DNA of 64,000 bases from Palleronia rufa (lineage in GTDB: Bacteria > Pseudomonadota > Alphaproteobacteria > Rhodobacterales > Rhodobacteraceae), in contig NZ_JQEY01000003.1 of assembly GCF_000743715.1 (NCBI RefSeq), positions 25 through 64,024 on the forward strand, read 5' to 3'. Position numbers and translations under genes: made by a program. Positions within the stretch are counted from its first letter, which is position 1. Each line of letters opens with the position of its first letter. Under the pieces are notes generated by a model that saw nothing but the letters and a program-made list of their open reading frames with translations, was not told the origin of the DNA and made no database searches. This document shows, piece after piece, positions 35,280 to 45,753 of the stretch.

Positions 35280-36770
35280 TCAACCCGCGCGCACCGGTTG
35301 CGACATGGTGACGAGCTCTTCGGCCGCTGTCGGATGGACCGCGCAGGTGGCGTCGAACTGCTCCTTGGTGAGGCCGTTCTTCACCGCGATGCCGATCAGC
35401 TGGATCATCTCACCGGCGTTCTCCGACACAAGATGGGCGCCCATCACCACCCGGGTTTCCTTGCACACCACCAGTTTCATCAGCGTGCGGTCGGGCCGGT
35501 CGATGAAGGCCGTGCGCATCGGCCGGAACGACGCGCAATAGACCACGATCTCGCGGTCGTCGCGGGCCTGCTCCTCGGTCATGCCGACGGTTCCCAGTTC
35601 CGGCTGGGTGAATACCGCAGAGGGGACCAGTTCGTGGTCCACCGGACAGTCCTCTCCCAGGAACACGGTGCGGGTAAAGGCCATGGCGTCGCGGATCGCC
35701 ACCGGGGTAAGCTGCACCCGGTCGGTCACGTCGCCGATGGCATAGACCGATGGCACGGAGGTCTGGGAGTAGGCATCGACCTTGACCTTACCCTTGCGGC
35801 CCAGCTCGATGCCGACGTCTTCAAGCCCCAGATCGGCCGTGTTCGGACGCCGCCCGGTGGCGAAAAGCACATGGTCGAAAACCTGCTCTCGCCCGTTGGT
35901 GGCCTTTACCCAGATCGGGCAACCGGCATGGGCGCGCGTGCCGCTTTTCGGGTTGTCGGCCAGATCGGGCTGCGGATGCGGTTCCGGGCGCTCCATCCGC
36001 GGCGCGCCCATCGCCGCGTCCGATTGCCCGCCGGTGGGCAGGTGCTCACCCGCGTCGGCGCGGTCCATGTCCATGATCGTGGTGCCGCTGTGGATGTCGA
36101 TACCGTGGTCGCGCATCATCTCGGCCACCAGCCCGCGGCATTCGTCGTCGAATCCGTTGAGGATCTGGCCACCGCGCAGATACATGGTCACCTTCACGCC
36201 GAGACCGGCCATGATGCACGCGAACTCGCAGCCGATATAGCCGCCGCCCACGATCAGCAGCGTCTCCGGCAGCCGGTCGAGCAGGAACATGTCGTTCGAG
36301 ACAAGTCCCAGGTCGGCCTGGGCCATATCGGGCCGCACGGGGCTGCCGCCGGTGGCCACAAGGATGTGCTTGGCAGAGACAGCGGTGCCATCCGCCATGG
36401 TGACCTCATGGGGCCCGGTGAGGCGCGCGCGGGCGTCGAAGATCTCGACGTCCGAGGCGTCGAGCATCTTGCGATAGACGCCTTCCAGCCGGTCGAGCTC
36501 GTCATGCAGGTTGCCACGGAAGCCGGTCCAGTCGAACCCCTTGATCTGCGCATCCCAGCCGAAGCCGCGCGCATTCTCGACTTCGCGGTGGAAACCGGAG
36601 GCGAAGACCATGATCTTTTTGGGAACGCAGCCGCGAATGACGCAAGTGCCACCCAGACGGCTTTCCTCGGCCAGGGCCACACGGGCGCCGGTCGCGGCGG
36701 CGGTGCGGGCGGCGCGGACGCCGCCGGATCCGCCGCCGATGACGAACAGGTCGTAGTCGAAATCGCTCAT
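35280..36770 (-). CDS. gor: Glutathione-disulfide reductase with internal insertion
   Basis: A 496-residue flavoenzyme that reduces oxidised glutathione with NADPH. The FAD-binding GGGSGG (residues 12-17), redox pair Cys43/Cys48 in GGTCVIRGCVPKK, the NAD(P)-binding GGGYIGCEFA near 175 and the C-terminal HPTAAEE are all present. The usual length is about 450. The excess lies at about residues 239-285, a polar Pro/Gly/Asp-rich stretch between the NADPH domain and the VLFATGRRPN motif, in phase and without a stop. The active-site parts look intact, so function is probably kept. Confidence 0.93.
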   Translation of the reverse strand: MSDFDYDLFVIGGGSGGVRAARTAAATGARVALAEESRLGGTCVIRGCVPKKIMVFASGFHREVENARGFGWDAQIKGFDWTGFRGNLHDELDRLEGVYRKMLDASDVEIFDARARLTGPHEVTMADGTAVSAKHILVATGGSPVRPDMAQADLGLVSNDMFLLDRLPETLLIVGGGYIGCEFACIMAGLGVKVTMYLRGGQILNGFDDECRGLVAEMMRDHGIDIHSGTTIMDMDRADAGEHLPTGGQSDAAMGAPRMERPEPHPQPDLADNPKSGTRAHAGCPIWVKATNGREQVFDHVLFATGRRPNTADLGLEDVGIELGRKGKVKVDAYSQTSVPSVYAIGDVTDRVQLTPVAIRDAMAFTRTVFLGEDCPVDHELVPSAVFTQPELGTVGMTEEQARDDREIVVYCASFRPMRTAFIDRPDRTLMKLVVCKETRVVMGAHLVSENAGEMIQLIGIAVKNGLTKEQFDATCAVHPTAAEELVTMSQPVRAG

Positions 36771-36839
36771 CCGATCCTCCGGCGCTGGCTCCGCGCGGGG
36801 TATTTCATACCCGGACGACCGGCGCCACCCGGAAGGCGA

Positions 36840-36862
36840 AACGGGCGCCAGCGGCGCCCGTT
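36840..36862 (-). terminator. Terminator after csbD-like gene
   Basis: A perfect 10-bp stem, AACGGGCGCC paired with GGCGCCCGTT around an AGC loop, starts 27 bases after the stop of the small gene at 36889. On the minus strand it runs out into CGTTTCGCC. It also lies upstream of gor and so separates the two transcripts. Confidence 0.7.
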
Positions 36863-36888
36863 CACGATTCCGTCTGGAACGAAGAGAT

Positions 36889-37062
36889 TCAGTTGTCCTT
36901 GACGGACTTCTCGACCTTGCCGGCGTTCTTCTGGACCTTGCCTTCGACCTGGTCGGCCTCGCCTTCGGCTTCGAGCTTCTCGTTCCCGGTCAATTCGCCG
37001 GCGGCCTCCTTGGCCTTGCCCTTGAGTTCCTTGCCGTGGCCTTCGGTTTCGTTCTTGTTCAT
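36889..37062 (-). CDS. CsbD-family stress protein
   Basis: A 57-residue, very hydrophilic protein: MNKNETEGHGKELKGKAKEA at the start, then a Lys/Glu/Gly-rich repeat-like body with ELTGNEKLEAEGEADQVEGK. This is the CsbD pattern (YjbJ in E. coli), abundant stress-induced proteins of unknown function. An AGGAG ribosome binding site lies at the proper distance, and a strong terminator follows, so it is a monocistronic small gene. Confidence 0.88.
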   Translation of the reverse strand: MNKNETEGHGKELKGKAKEAAGELTGNEKLEAEGEADQVEGKVQKNAGKVEKSVKDN

Positions 37063-37150
37063 GGCGCATTCTCCTGCACTGTTTACACACCATCAACACC
37101 GGCGGGACCGGCCGCGTTCCACCCGGGAGGTCAAATTCGCGGCACACCCG

Positions 37151-38794
37151 TCAGACCAGGCGCGACACCTCCTTGGCCGCGCGCACGAAATCCGCGAACA
37201 GGGGATGCGGCGCGAAGGGCTTCGACTTCAGCTCCGGATGGAACTGCACGCCGATGAACCACGGATGGTCCGCGACCTCCACGATCTCCGGCAGGCGCCC
37301 GTCGGGGGACATGCCGGAAAAGCACAGCCCTGCCTCCTCCAGCACGTCGCGATAGCGGATATCGACCTCATAGCGGTGCCGGTGCCGCTCTTCGATGCGG
37401 TGCGTGCCGTAGACCGCGGCGACCTTCGAGCTGTCTTTGAGATGAGCGGTGTAGGCCCCCAGCCGCATGGTGCCGCCCTTGTCGTCGAGCACGTCGCGGG
37501 CGATCTTCTGGTTGTCCTTGATCCATTCCCTGAGGTGAAAGATCACCGGCTCGAACCGCTCTTCCCCGGCCTCGTGGTCGAACTCCTGGCTGCCGGCATG
37601 GGTCAGCCCGGCCAGGTTCCGCGCCGCCTCGACCACCGCCATCTGCATCCCCAGGCAGATGCCCAGATAGGGCACCTTGCGTTCTCGCGCGAACTGCGCC
37701 GCCTTGATCTTGCCTTCGGTCCCCCGCTCCCCGAACCCGCCGGGAACGAGGATCGCGTCGAAATTCTCAAGGTACGGCGCGGGGTCTTCCGTGTCGAAGA
37801 TCTCGGCATCGACCCAGTCGACCTTGACGCGGACGCGGTTGGCCATGCCGCCGTGGGTCAGCGCCTCGGCAATGGATTTGTACGCGTCCTCAAGCTGGGT
37901 GTACTTGCCGACGATGCCGATCCGCACCTCCCCTTCGGGGTTGAACACGCGGTCGGCCACGTCCTCCCAGCGGGTCAGGTTGGGCCGCGGCGCGGGGCTG
38001 ATCCCGAAAGCGTCCAGCACCGCCTGGTCCAGCCCCTCGCGGTGATAGGCCAGCGGCGCCTCGTAGATCGACTTCAGGTCATAGGCGGCGATGACGCTGT
38101 CGGGGCGGACGTTGCAGAACAGCGCCAGCTTTTCGCGCTCCTTTTCGGGGATCGGTCTCTCCGACCGGCAGACCAGCACATCGGGCGCTATGCCGATAGA
38201 GCGCAGCTCCTTGACCGAATGCTGGGTCGGCTTGGTCTTGAGCTCGCCCGACGCCGCAAGCCAGGGCAACAGGGTCAGATGCATGAAGATGCACTGGCCG
38301 CGGGACCGTTCCTGGCCGAACTGGCGGATCGCCTCAAAGAACGGCAGGCCCTCGATGTCGCCCACCGTGCCGCCGATCTCGCATAGCATGAAATCGACCT
38401 CATCGGCGCCGATTGTCAAGAAGTCCTTGATTTCATTCGTAACGTGGGGGATCACCTGGATCGTCTTGCCCAGGTAGTCGCCGCGACGCTCCTTTTCCAG
38501 GACGCTGGAATAGATCCGCCCGGAGGACACGCTGTCGGTGGACCGCGCCGCCACGCCGGTGAAACGCTCGTAATGGCCCAGGTCCAGGTCCGTCTCCGCG
38601 CCATCGTCGGTGACGAAGACCTCGCCATGCTCGAACGGGCTCATCGTGCCGGGATCGACGTTGAGGTAGGGATCCAGCTTACGCAGCCGGACCGAAAAGC
38701 CGCGGGCCTGCAACAGCGCGCCCAGCGCCGCCGAGGCCAGCCCCTTGCCGAGTGAGGACACCACCCCGCCGGTGATGAAAACGTAACGCGCCAT
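37151..38794 (-). CDS. pyrG: CTP synthase
   Basis: A 547-residue enzyme that aminates UTP to CTP using glutamine. The N-terminal synthetase domain starts [18 protein letters not shown] (P-loop) and includes [19 protein letters not shown]. The C-terminal class I glutamine amidotransferase domain has the nucleophile in YLGICLGMQ and the His/Glu of [15 protein letters not shown]. Length is normal. It lies downstream of secG on the same strand, 129 bp apart. Confidence 0.97.
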   Translation of the reverse strand: MARYVFITGGVVSSLGKGLASAALGALLQARGFSVRLRKLDPYLNVDPGTMSPFEHGEVFVTDDGAETDLDLGHYERFTGVAARSTDSVSSGRIYSSVLEKERRGDYLGKTIQVIPHVTNEIKDFLTIGADEVDFMLCEIGGTVGDIEGLPFFEAIRQFGQERSRGQCIFMHLTLLPWLAASGELKTKPTQHSVKELRSIGIAPDVLVCRSERPIPEKEREKLALFCNVRPDSVIAAYDLKSIYEAPLAYHREGLDQAVLDAFGISPAPRPNLTRWEDVADRVFNPEGEVRIGIVGKYTQLEDAYKSIAEALTHGGMANRVRVKVDWVDAEIFDTEDPAPYLENFDAILVPGGFGERGTEGKIKAAQFARERKVPYLGICLGMQMAVVEAARNLAGLTHAGSQEFDHEAGEERFEPVIFHLREWIKDNQKIARDVLDDKGGTMRLGAYTAHLKDSSKVAAVYGTHRIEERHRHRYEVDIRYRDVLEEAGLCFSGMSPDGRLPEIVEVADHPWFIGVQFHPELKSKPFAPHPLFADFVRAAKEVSRLV

Positions 38795-38923
38795 GGGCCG
38801 GAAAGTCCCCCGTGTCTCGAAGCGGAATGGATCGAAACCGGGCGGCAGAACACCGCCCGTCACGGGGGTCGAGGCTTAGAAGAGTTTCGCCCCGGCCGCA
38901 ACCGGAACGCTAGATGTTGGGGA

Positions 38924-39301
38924 TCATTCGGCCCGGGGCGGAAGCTGCGGCGCGTCGCCGCCCGATGGCGGCAGCAGGTCACCGCCCAGCGGCGGCACCG
39001 AAGGCGACTGGTCGCCTTCCTCGATCGGCGCGCCCTCTACCCCGCTCGAAATCCTGTCGAGCACGGAGCTGTCCGCGGAATTCTGCGCCGCGATCACCGT
39101 GAGCCAGATCGAGGTGGCGATGAAGCATACGGCCAGACCCCAGGTCATCTTTCCCAGGGCCGTGGCCGCGCCCCGCGCCGACATCGCGCCGCCCCCGCCG
39201 CCGCCCATGCCAAGCCCGCCGCCTTCGGAGCGCTGGAGCAGCACGACGCCGATCAGGCTGAGCGCCAGGATCAGATGAATGGTGAGAACGATGTTTTCCA
39301 T
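38924..39301 (-). CDS. secG: Preprotein translocase subunit SecG
   Basis: A 125-residue inner-membrane protein with two membrane helices (about 3-23 and 50-72). Between them is the glycine-rich loop LLQRSEGGGLGMGGGGG and the conserved RGAATALGKMTW. It stimulates SecYEG-dependent export. A C-terminal Pro/Gly/Asp-rich tail of about 45 residues is common in this lineage. It diverges from the nitrile hydratase operon, with starts 106 bp apart. Confidence 0.93.
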   Translation of the reverse strand: MENIVLTIHLILALSLIGVVLLQRSEGGGLGMGGGGGGAMSARGAATALGKMTWGLAVCFIATSIWLTVIAAQNSADSSVLDRISSGVEGAPIEEGDQSPSVPPLGGDLLPPSGGDAPQLPPRAE

Positions 39302-39407
39302 GGCGGCGACCCTGCCTCGCGTGACCGGTCCCATCTAGGGCAGGTGCCCAAGCGGCGCAACCCAAGGCCGCTTGCGCAATCGGGCGGCGGACGGCATCCT
39401 GCGGCCC

Positions 39408-40031
39408 ATGCCCCATGACGACCACGACCACCCCCACAGCCTGTTGCCGCCGGACCCAGCGCTCCGGGTCAAGGCGCTGGAGACGCTGCTGGTCGAAAAG
39501 GGGCTGGTCGATCCGGCCGCGCTCGACGCGATCATCGACACCTATGCGCATGAGGTCGGGCCGCGGAACGGCGCCGCGGTGGTCGCGCGGGCCTGGAGCG
39601 ATCCGGCGTTCCTGGACCGCCTGCGGACCGATGCCACGGCCGCCGTGGCCGAGATGGGCTTCACCGGCCGTCAGGGGGAACACATCGTCGCCCTGGAGAA
39701 CACCGCGACGGTCCACAATCTTGTCGTCTGCACTCTGTGCTCCTGCTATCCGTGGACGCTCCTCGGGATACCGCCGGGGTGGTACAAATCCGACGCCTAC
39801 CGCGCCCGCGCGGCCCGTGATCCCCGCGCCGTCCTGTCGGAATTCGGTGTGGTCCTGCCCGCCGCCACCGCCGTCGACGTCTGGGATTCCACCGCCGAGA
39901 TCCGCTATCTCGTCATTCCCCGGCGCCCGGAGGGAACACAGGAATGGGGGGCCGACGCGCTGGCCGGGCTGGTCACGCGCGACAGCATGGTGGGGACAGG
40001 GCTGGCGCGCGACCCCGGCACATGCCCGTGA
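39408..40031 (+). CDS. nthA: Nitrile hydratase alpha subunit (cobalt type)
   Basis: A 207-residue subunit carrying the metal-binding loop [10 protein letters not shown]; Cys108, Cys111, Ser112 and Cys113 are the expected ligands. A Thr at the second position (CTLCSC) marks the non-corrin cobalt type, whereas iron enzymes have CSLCSC. Two of the Cys are normally oxidised to sulfinic/sulfenic acid. The enzyme hydrates nitriles to amides in the cytosol. It overlaps the beta-subunit gene by ten bases. Thiocyanate hydrolase gamma subunits are related but usually occur with different partner genes. Confidence 0.94.
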   Translation: MPHDDHDHPHSLLPPDPALRVKALETLLVEKGLVDPAALDAIIDTYAHEVGPRNGAAVVARAWSDPAFLDRLRTDATAAVAEMGFTGRQGEHIVALENTATVHNLVVCTLCSCYPWTLLGIPPGWYKSDAYRARAARDPRAVLSEFGVVLPAATAVDVWDSTAEIRYLVIPRRPEGTQEWGADALAGLVTRDSMVGTGLARDPGTCP

Positions 40032-40699
40032 CCCGGGTGCACGACATGGGCGGACGCCACGGCGACGGCCCCGTGACCCCCGCGCCGCAGGACGCGCCCC
40101 CGTTTGCCCGGCCGTGGCACGCCCGCGCCTGCGCGGTGACCCTGGCCGCGGGAGCGCTGGGGCTCTGGAGCATCGACCGCGCGCGTCACGCGCGGGAGTG
40201 CCTGTCGCCCGCCGACTACATCCGGTTCGGCTACTATGAGAAGTGGATCGCGGCGCTGGCGGATCTGCTTGTCGCCACCGGCGCCGTGACCCGCGAAGAG
40301 CTGCGCGGCGCGCCCGCAACCCCGTCGCCTCTGGCGTCGCGCCGTCTTGCCGCGGCCGATGTGGCCCCCGTCATGGGCCGGGGATCGCCCTACGGACGCG
40401 ACGGCGCGGGCCCGCGCTTCGCGGCGGGCGACCCGGTGCGGACCCGCCGCCCGGCGCGCAACCTGTACGTCTCGGGCGGGCACACCCGCCTGCCCGCCTA
40501 TGCCGCCGGGCACAGCGGCACCGTCATCCGCTGCCATGGCGCCCATGTGCTGCCCGATGCCAGCGCGCACGGCCTGGGCGAGCGTCCCGAGCCGCTCTAT
40601 ACGGTCGCGTTCAGGGCCGCCGACCTCTGGGGCGTGTCCGCACATCCCGCCGACAGCGTCCGGCTGGACCTGTGGGAAAGCTACCTGGAGAGCCCGTGA
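40022..40699 (+). CDS. nthB: Nitrile hydratase beta subunit
   Basis: A 225-residue subunit. The start [11 protein letters not shown] matches the conserved beta-subunit N-terminus. [16 protein letters not shown] and [20 protein letters not shown] are typical, and the C-terminal SH3-like barrel begins near [12 protein letters not shown] and ends [11 protein letters not shown]. It pairs with the alpha subunit and contributes Arg residues to the metal site. It overlaps the accessory gene (GTGA). Confidence 0.95.
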   Translation: MPVTRVHDMGGRHGDGPVTPAPQDAPPFARPWHARACAVTLAAGALGLWSIDRARHARECLSPADYIRFGYYEKWIAALADLLVATGAVTREELRGAPATPSPLASRRLAAADVAPVMGRGSPYGRDGAGPRFAAGDPVRTRRPARNLYVSGGHTRLPAYAAGHSGTVIRCHGAHVLPDASAHGLGERPEPLYTVAFRAADLWGVSAHPADSVRLDLWESYLESP

Positions 40700-41022
40700 C
40701 CGGCGCCCCCTCCCGCGAAGCCCCGTTCGAGGCCCCCTTCGAAGCCCCCTTCGAAGCCCCGTGGCAGGCGCAGGCCTTCGCGCTCACCCACCACCTGGCC
40801 GACCGGGGCGTGATCTCCTGGCCGCAATGGACCGCCGCCCTCGGCGACACGATCGCCCGGGGCGGGGCGGCCGATACCGACGCCTACTGGTCCGCCTGGC
40901 TGGCGACGCTGGAGCGGCTCGTCGCGCCGGATCCCGCCCTGTCGGCCCGCCTGAGCGACCTGCGCCGCGCGTGGGAGGCCGCCTACCGCCACACGCCCCA
41001 TGGCGCCCCCGTCCGCCTCTGA
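40696..41022 (+). CDS. Nitrile hydratase accessory (activator) protein
   Basis: A 108-residue protein of the nitrile hydratase activator family, which inserts cobalt and aids cysteine oxidation by swapping alpha subunits. Recognisable segments are PWQAQAFALTHHLADRGVISWPQW and the C-terminal LRRAWEAAYRHTPHG; it resembles the N-terminal half of the beta subunit. GTG start at 40696 overlaps the beta-subunit stop. Near the N-terminus the tetrapeptide APFE is repeated three times. Confidence 0.88.
   Translation: MTGAPSREAPFEAPFEAPFEAPWQAQAFALTHHLADRGVISWPQWTAALGDTIARGGAADTDAYWSAWLATLERLVAPDPALSARLSDLRRAWEAAYRHTPHGAPVRL
40720..40755 (+). repeat. Three tandem 12-bp repeats in accessory gene
   Basis: Three near-identical 12-bp units, consensus GCCCCCTTCGAA, encode APFE three times at residues 9-20 of the accessory protein. 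They keep the frame, so slippage here would change length by four residues without inactivating the gene. Confidence 0.85.
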
Positions 41023-41094
41023 CCCGCCGTTTCGCGCTTTCGCCCCGTCCCGCGCACCGCTAGACAGGCCCGGTCCAATCCGGGGGAGAATTCC

Positions 41095-42387
<1,293 letters not shown>

Positions 42388-42392
42388 CGGCC

Positions 42393-42629
42393 ATGGCTCT
42401 GTCGCACAAAGCCAAGAGGCGCTGGTCGCTGGTGATCCTGCTGGTAGGTCTGCCGATCTGGATCGTGGTCGCGTCCAGCGTCATGACCGCGTTGGGCCGG
42501 CCGCCGATCCTGGTCGAATTGCTGGTGTACATGGTGCTGGGCGTGGTCTGGGCCCTGCCGTTCCGGTCGGTCTTTCGCGGCGTCGGACAGGCCGATCCGG
42601 GCAGGCCGCACGACGAGGACGGGCGATAG
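42393..42629 (+). CDS. DUF2842 small membrane protein
   Basis: A 78-residue protein with two membrane helices (about 12-33 and 40-58) and a basic N-terminus KAKRRWSLVILLVGLPIWIV, matching the alphaproteobacterial DUF2842 family. Function unknown. It is five bases from purA and probably co-transcribed. Confidence 0.88.
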   Translation: MALSHKAKRRWSLVILLVGLPIWIVVASSVMTALGRPPILVELLVYMVLGVVWALPFRSVFRGVGQADPGRPHDEDGR

Positions 42630-43503
42630 ACACCCGCCGGCGCGCCGGACGATCATGCCCGGCCTGGTTTCGGCCGGGGGGCGGTGTCCCGCTGCACCCG
42701 CGCCTGCCCGCGAACGCGCGATGCGGTGGCGCTGATTGAGGGGCATCCCCTTCGACCGGAGGGCCGGGGGGCGGCCGTTGCGGCGCCCCGGTTTCGCGCC
42801 AGAGATCGCCGGCACGACCTGCGGCGCGCGCTCACGCCTCTTCGGCCGCCCGGCTGCCGAATGTAGCCGGGCTTTGCGACCATCGACTGCCGGCAGTGCC
42901 TGATCGCGAGGCGGATTGGTGGCGCGGTCCCGGTCGATGCCGAAACCCTGCCGGCGCGGATTGAGGGACGCTCCGCGGCGTTCCGGCATCGGGCCACAGC
43001 GAAATCCCGTCGCCCCGGGATGTCCGTGCCGGCCACGGGCTTCCAGCTCGACGGGGCCGTTGTCCTCCGCCCCCGCGCGAGCTGTCCGGAGACGGCGGTT
43101 CGATCCGGAGCTTCAGCGCGTCGTTCAAGGGGGCATTCGTCCGGAAACGCCCGGCTCCGGCGCTGGATTGCCCCATGTTCGGGACATTCAAACAGAGGCG
43201 ATGCCGCCGGAAGGTTGACGAAGGGGCTGTCGTCTGTCGGTCCCGATGCCGCCATGCGCCCGTCCGCGGCACCGGCCCGGCCGCGCGCCCCGTGCCGTTT
43301 GCCAGGGAGCAAAGGCGCCGACAGGGTACACACCGCACAGCCCGGACATGCCACGGCCCTGCGGCTCTGTTGCCGGGCGCAGTCAGTTGGGCCGGACTGG
43401 GCTTCGACATGTCTGCGTCACTGTGCCCCCCGCGCGTCGCGGCCTTGCGGGGCCGGAGGTTTCGCGCGGCCCGCATCCGTCCCCAGGGTGCGGCAAAGGG
43501 ATG
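42630..43503. other. 874 bp without recognisable gene
   Basis: Lies between the DUF2842 gene and the end of the acidic conserved gene. Open frames exist on both strands (the longest on the minus strand, 42653-43354) but they are Arg/Pro/Ala/Gly-rich, overlap each other and match no family I know. No tRNA seen. It may be decayed DNA or carry a non-coding function. Confidence 0.5.
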
Positions 43504-44970
43504 TCAGTCGGCGGACGCGGGGCGGGCCAGGGCAAAGCGGCCTGTCGGCAGCCTGCTGATCCGTCCGGTCCGCAGCGCCTTGGCGAAGCCTGCCAGCCCA
43601 TCCTCACGCGACACGTCTCCCGCATGGACGGATGCCGCACGGCCGATCAGTTCGGGCCGCGACGCGTCGGAAGAGCCTTCGGCCAGCGCCGCGTAGGCCG
43701 CCGCCGCGACGATGAGATCCGGCAGGTCCTCTGCGCCCCTGTCGCGGGCGAAGGCGGCGAACTCCGGTGATGGCACGCGATGCGAGTCTCGGCGTTCCCC
43801 CGTCCCATCGGCCCCGGGTGCGGTCGCGACCGGTTGTTCCGTCTGGCCGCCGTCGCTTTCCTCCGCCGCCGGGCCACGGGATGGGGGCGACGCGGGCGCC
43901 ACCGGGATCGCGGGCGCCGTCCGCCCCGCATCGCGCCCGGCCTGCGGGCGCGCGCCGCCGTCGCCACCGTCGCCGTCGCCGTCGTTGCCGGGCCGGACGG
44001 CGCGGTCCAGATCCTGCCGGAATTCCGACAGTCTCCGGCCCGTGCCGGTCCAGCGGTCGCGCAGCCCGTCATCGGCGACGGTGGCGGCGACCGCGCGCTT
44101 GAGATGCGCGATGGAGGTGCGGCGGCGGTTCGCGTCGGGCTGGCGGAACTGGACGTCGGTCTCATCGATCAGCCGGTCCAGTGTCGCGTCGCCGGAGCCC
44201 CCCAGAGGCGACGCCCGCCGCCGCTGCCGCCGCCCGCGCCCTGCCGCGACGGGGCGCGGGCCGCCATCCGGCCCGGCCTCGCGTTCGAGCCGCGTCAGCT
44301 CCAGAGCCAGGGCGGTACGCCGGGCCTCATCGAGCGGGGATTTCGCCAGGAGCGCGACGATATCGCCGTCGGGCTCCGCTTCGGCAGCGGACCCGGCATC
44401 GGGTGTCGGATCTTCGCTCTCGGTGATCTCCTCGATCTCGCCGGCGGCCAGTGCGGCGTCGAACTCCGATCGCGTCATCCTGAGGGTGCGCGGCGTGCCG
44501 TCGTCGTCTTCGACCTCGATCTCGATCTCGGCCGGATCGGGCGCCGTATCGCCGGCGGTGTCCCCGTCCGGGGCAGACGCAGGGCGGCCGTAGAGCACCG
44601 ACACCGCGTCCCCGGAAAACAGGTCCGGTCCGTCCCCGTCCTCCTCCGGCCGGAGGTCATCCGCCGTGCTGTCGCCGCCGGCCGTGCTGTCGCCGACGGC
44701 CGTATCCTCCCGGTGGCCGATCTGCGTCAGGCAGATGCCGGTGGCCGTGGGGCGGGCCTCTACCACCAGATGCTCCTCCAATCGCGCGATGGCCAGCAGC
44801 GCGTCAGGCTCCGGCCCGGGATCGCCCGCGGCGGACTGGCGCGATTCAGCGGCGAGGTCGCGAAAATACTCGACGATGGCGTGCATCGTGTTGAAGGGCA
44901 TGTCGAAGCCCTCCAATGTGCAGGTGAACGTGCCGTAGGAGACCGTCACCGTCTTGTTCGATCCCGTCAT
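43504..44970 (-). CDS. Conserved Rhodobacteraceae protein of unknown function
   Basis: A 488-residue acidic protein. The N-terminus VTVSYGTFTCTLEGFDMPF followed by MHAIVEYFRDLAAESR resembles a conserved hypothetical family that I recall from Rhodobacteraceae. The middle (about 95-385) is low-complexity, rich in Asp, Glu, Ala and Gly. The C-terminal part (about 405-480: FARDRGAEDLPDLIVAAAAY, SREDGLAGFAKALRTGRISR) looks like a compact winged-helix-like domain. No signal peptide or membrane segment. Function is not known; it may be a regulatory or scaffold protein with two folded ends and a disordered linker. Confidence 0.75.
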   Translation of the reverse strand: MTGSNKTVTVSYGTFTCTLEGFDMPFNTMHAIVEYFRDLAAESRQSAAGDPGPEPDALLAIARLEEHLVVEARPTATGICLTQIGHREDTAVGDSTAGGDSTADDLRPEEDGDGPDLFSGDAVSVLYGRPASAPDGDTAGDTAPDPAEIEIEVEDDDGTPRTLRMTRSEFDAALAAGEIEEITESEDPTPDAGSAAEAEPDGDIVALLAKSPLDEARRTALALELTRLEREAGPDGGPRPVAAGRGRRQRRRASPLGGSGDATLDRLIDETDVQFRQPDANRRRTSIAHLKRAVAATVADDGLRDRWTGTGRRLSEFRQDLDRAVRPGNDGDGDGGDGGARPQAGRDAGRTAPAIPVAPASPPSRGPAAEESDGGQTEQPVATAPGADGTGERRDSHRVPSPEFAAFARDRGAEDLPDLIVAAAAYAALAEGSSDASRPELIGRAASVHAGDVSREDGLAGFAKALRTGRISRLPTGRFALARPASAD

Positions 44971-45069
44971 CGCCCGCTTGCCCACCGCTCTTGCACCATC
45001 CGCAACGACCCGGTCCCGGGCCGATCCGCAGGCCGGCGCCGATCGTCCCTGCCCGCCTTCGGCGCGATC

Positions 45070-45753
45070 ATGACCAACGATTACGGCAAGGATGAGGCCG
45101 TCGTCGAGTCGGAGGCGGGCGTCACGCTCCTGGGGGGCACGACCGTGCTGCGGGCGGATGTCGACTGGGCGCTTCGCCGGGCCCCGGTTCTGGTTGCGGC
45201 CGATGGCGGGGCGGCATGGGCGCTGGCCTTCGGGATGATGCCGCGCCGGGTCATCGGCGACATGGACTCCCTGTCGGACCGGGATGCGCGCCGGATCCCG
45301 CAGGAGCGGCTGGTACGGGTGGCCGAACAGGACAGCACCGATTTCGAAAAATGCCTGGACCGGATCCGCGCCCCTGCGGTCATCGGGCTGGGGTTTCTGG
45401 GCGGTCGGGTCGATCATACCCTGGCCGCGCTCTCCTGCGTCGCCCGGCGCGGCGCGCCCTGCCTGCTGGTCGGCCCGCATGACGTGGCCTTTGCCGCGCC
45501 GCCGCAGATCGGTTTGGACCTGCCGGAGGGCTGCCGCCTGTCGCTGTTCCCCATGGCGCCGGTGACCGGACGATCCACCGGGCTGGCGTGGCCCATCGAC
45601 GGGATCGACCTTGGGCCGACGGCGCGGATCGGGACGTCGAACCGGGCGACCGGGCGGGTGACGCTGGCGTTCGACGGTCCCGGCATGGTGGTGCTGCTGC
45701 CGACCGCGCAGCGGGACGCGGCCTGGGACGCGCTCAGCAGTTCGGGACGTTGA
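45070..45753 (+). CDS. thiN: Thiamine pyrophosphokinase
   Basis: A 227-residue enzyme that converts thiamine to thiamine pyrophosphate. The motifs ADGGAAWAL, VIGDMDSL, EQDSTDFEKCLDRI and GGRVDHTLA are the family catalytic signatures (Asp residues bind Mg and ATP). The C-terminal beta-sandwich domain binds thiamine. The 3' end overlaps the convergent sdaA gene by 20 bases. Its presence shows the cell can use salvaged thiamine. Confidence 0.92.
   Translation: MTNDYGKDEAVVESEAGVTLLGGTTVLRADVDWALRRAPVLVAADGGAAWALAFGMMPRRVIGDMDSLSDRDARRIPQERLVRVAEQDSTDFEKCLDRIRAPAVIGLGFLGGRVDHTLAALSCVARRGAPCLLVGPHDVAFAAPPQIGLDLPEGCRLSLFPMAPVTGRSTGLAWPIDGIDLGPTARIGTSNRATGRVTLAFDGPGMVVLLPTAQRDAAWDALSSSGR

Noticed and set aside
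39408-41022. Thiocyanate hydrolase instead of nitrile hydratase.
   Set aside because: Thiocyanate hydrolase has alpha, beta and gamma subunits; here only alpha, beta and a nitrile hydratase-type activator occur, with typical nitrile hydratase N-termini.
42653-43476. Overlapping minus-strand frames of 214-233 codons in the gap after the DUF2842 gene.
   Set aside because: Compositionally like shadow frames, no recognised family, and no ribosome binding site or neighbour context.
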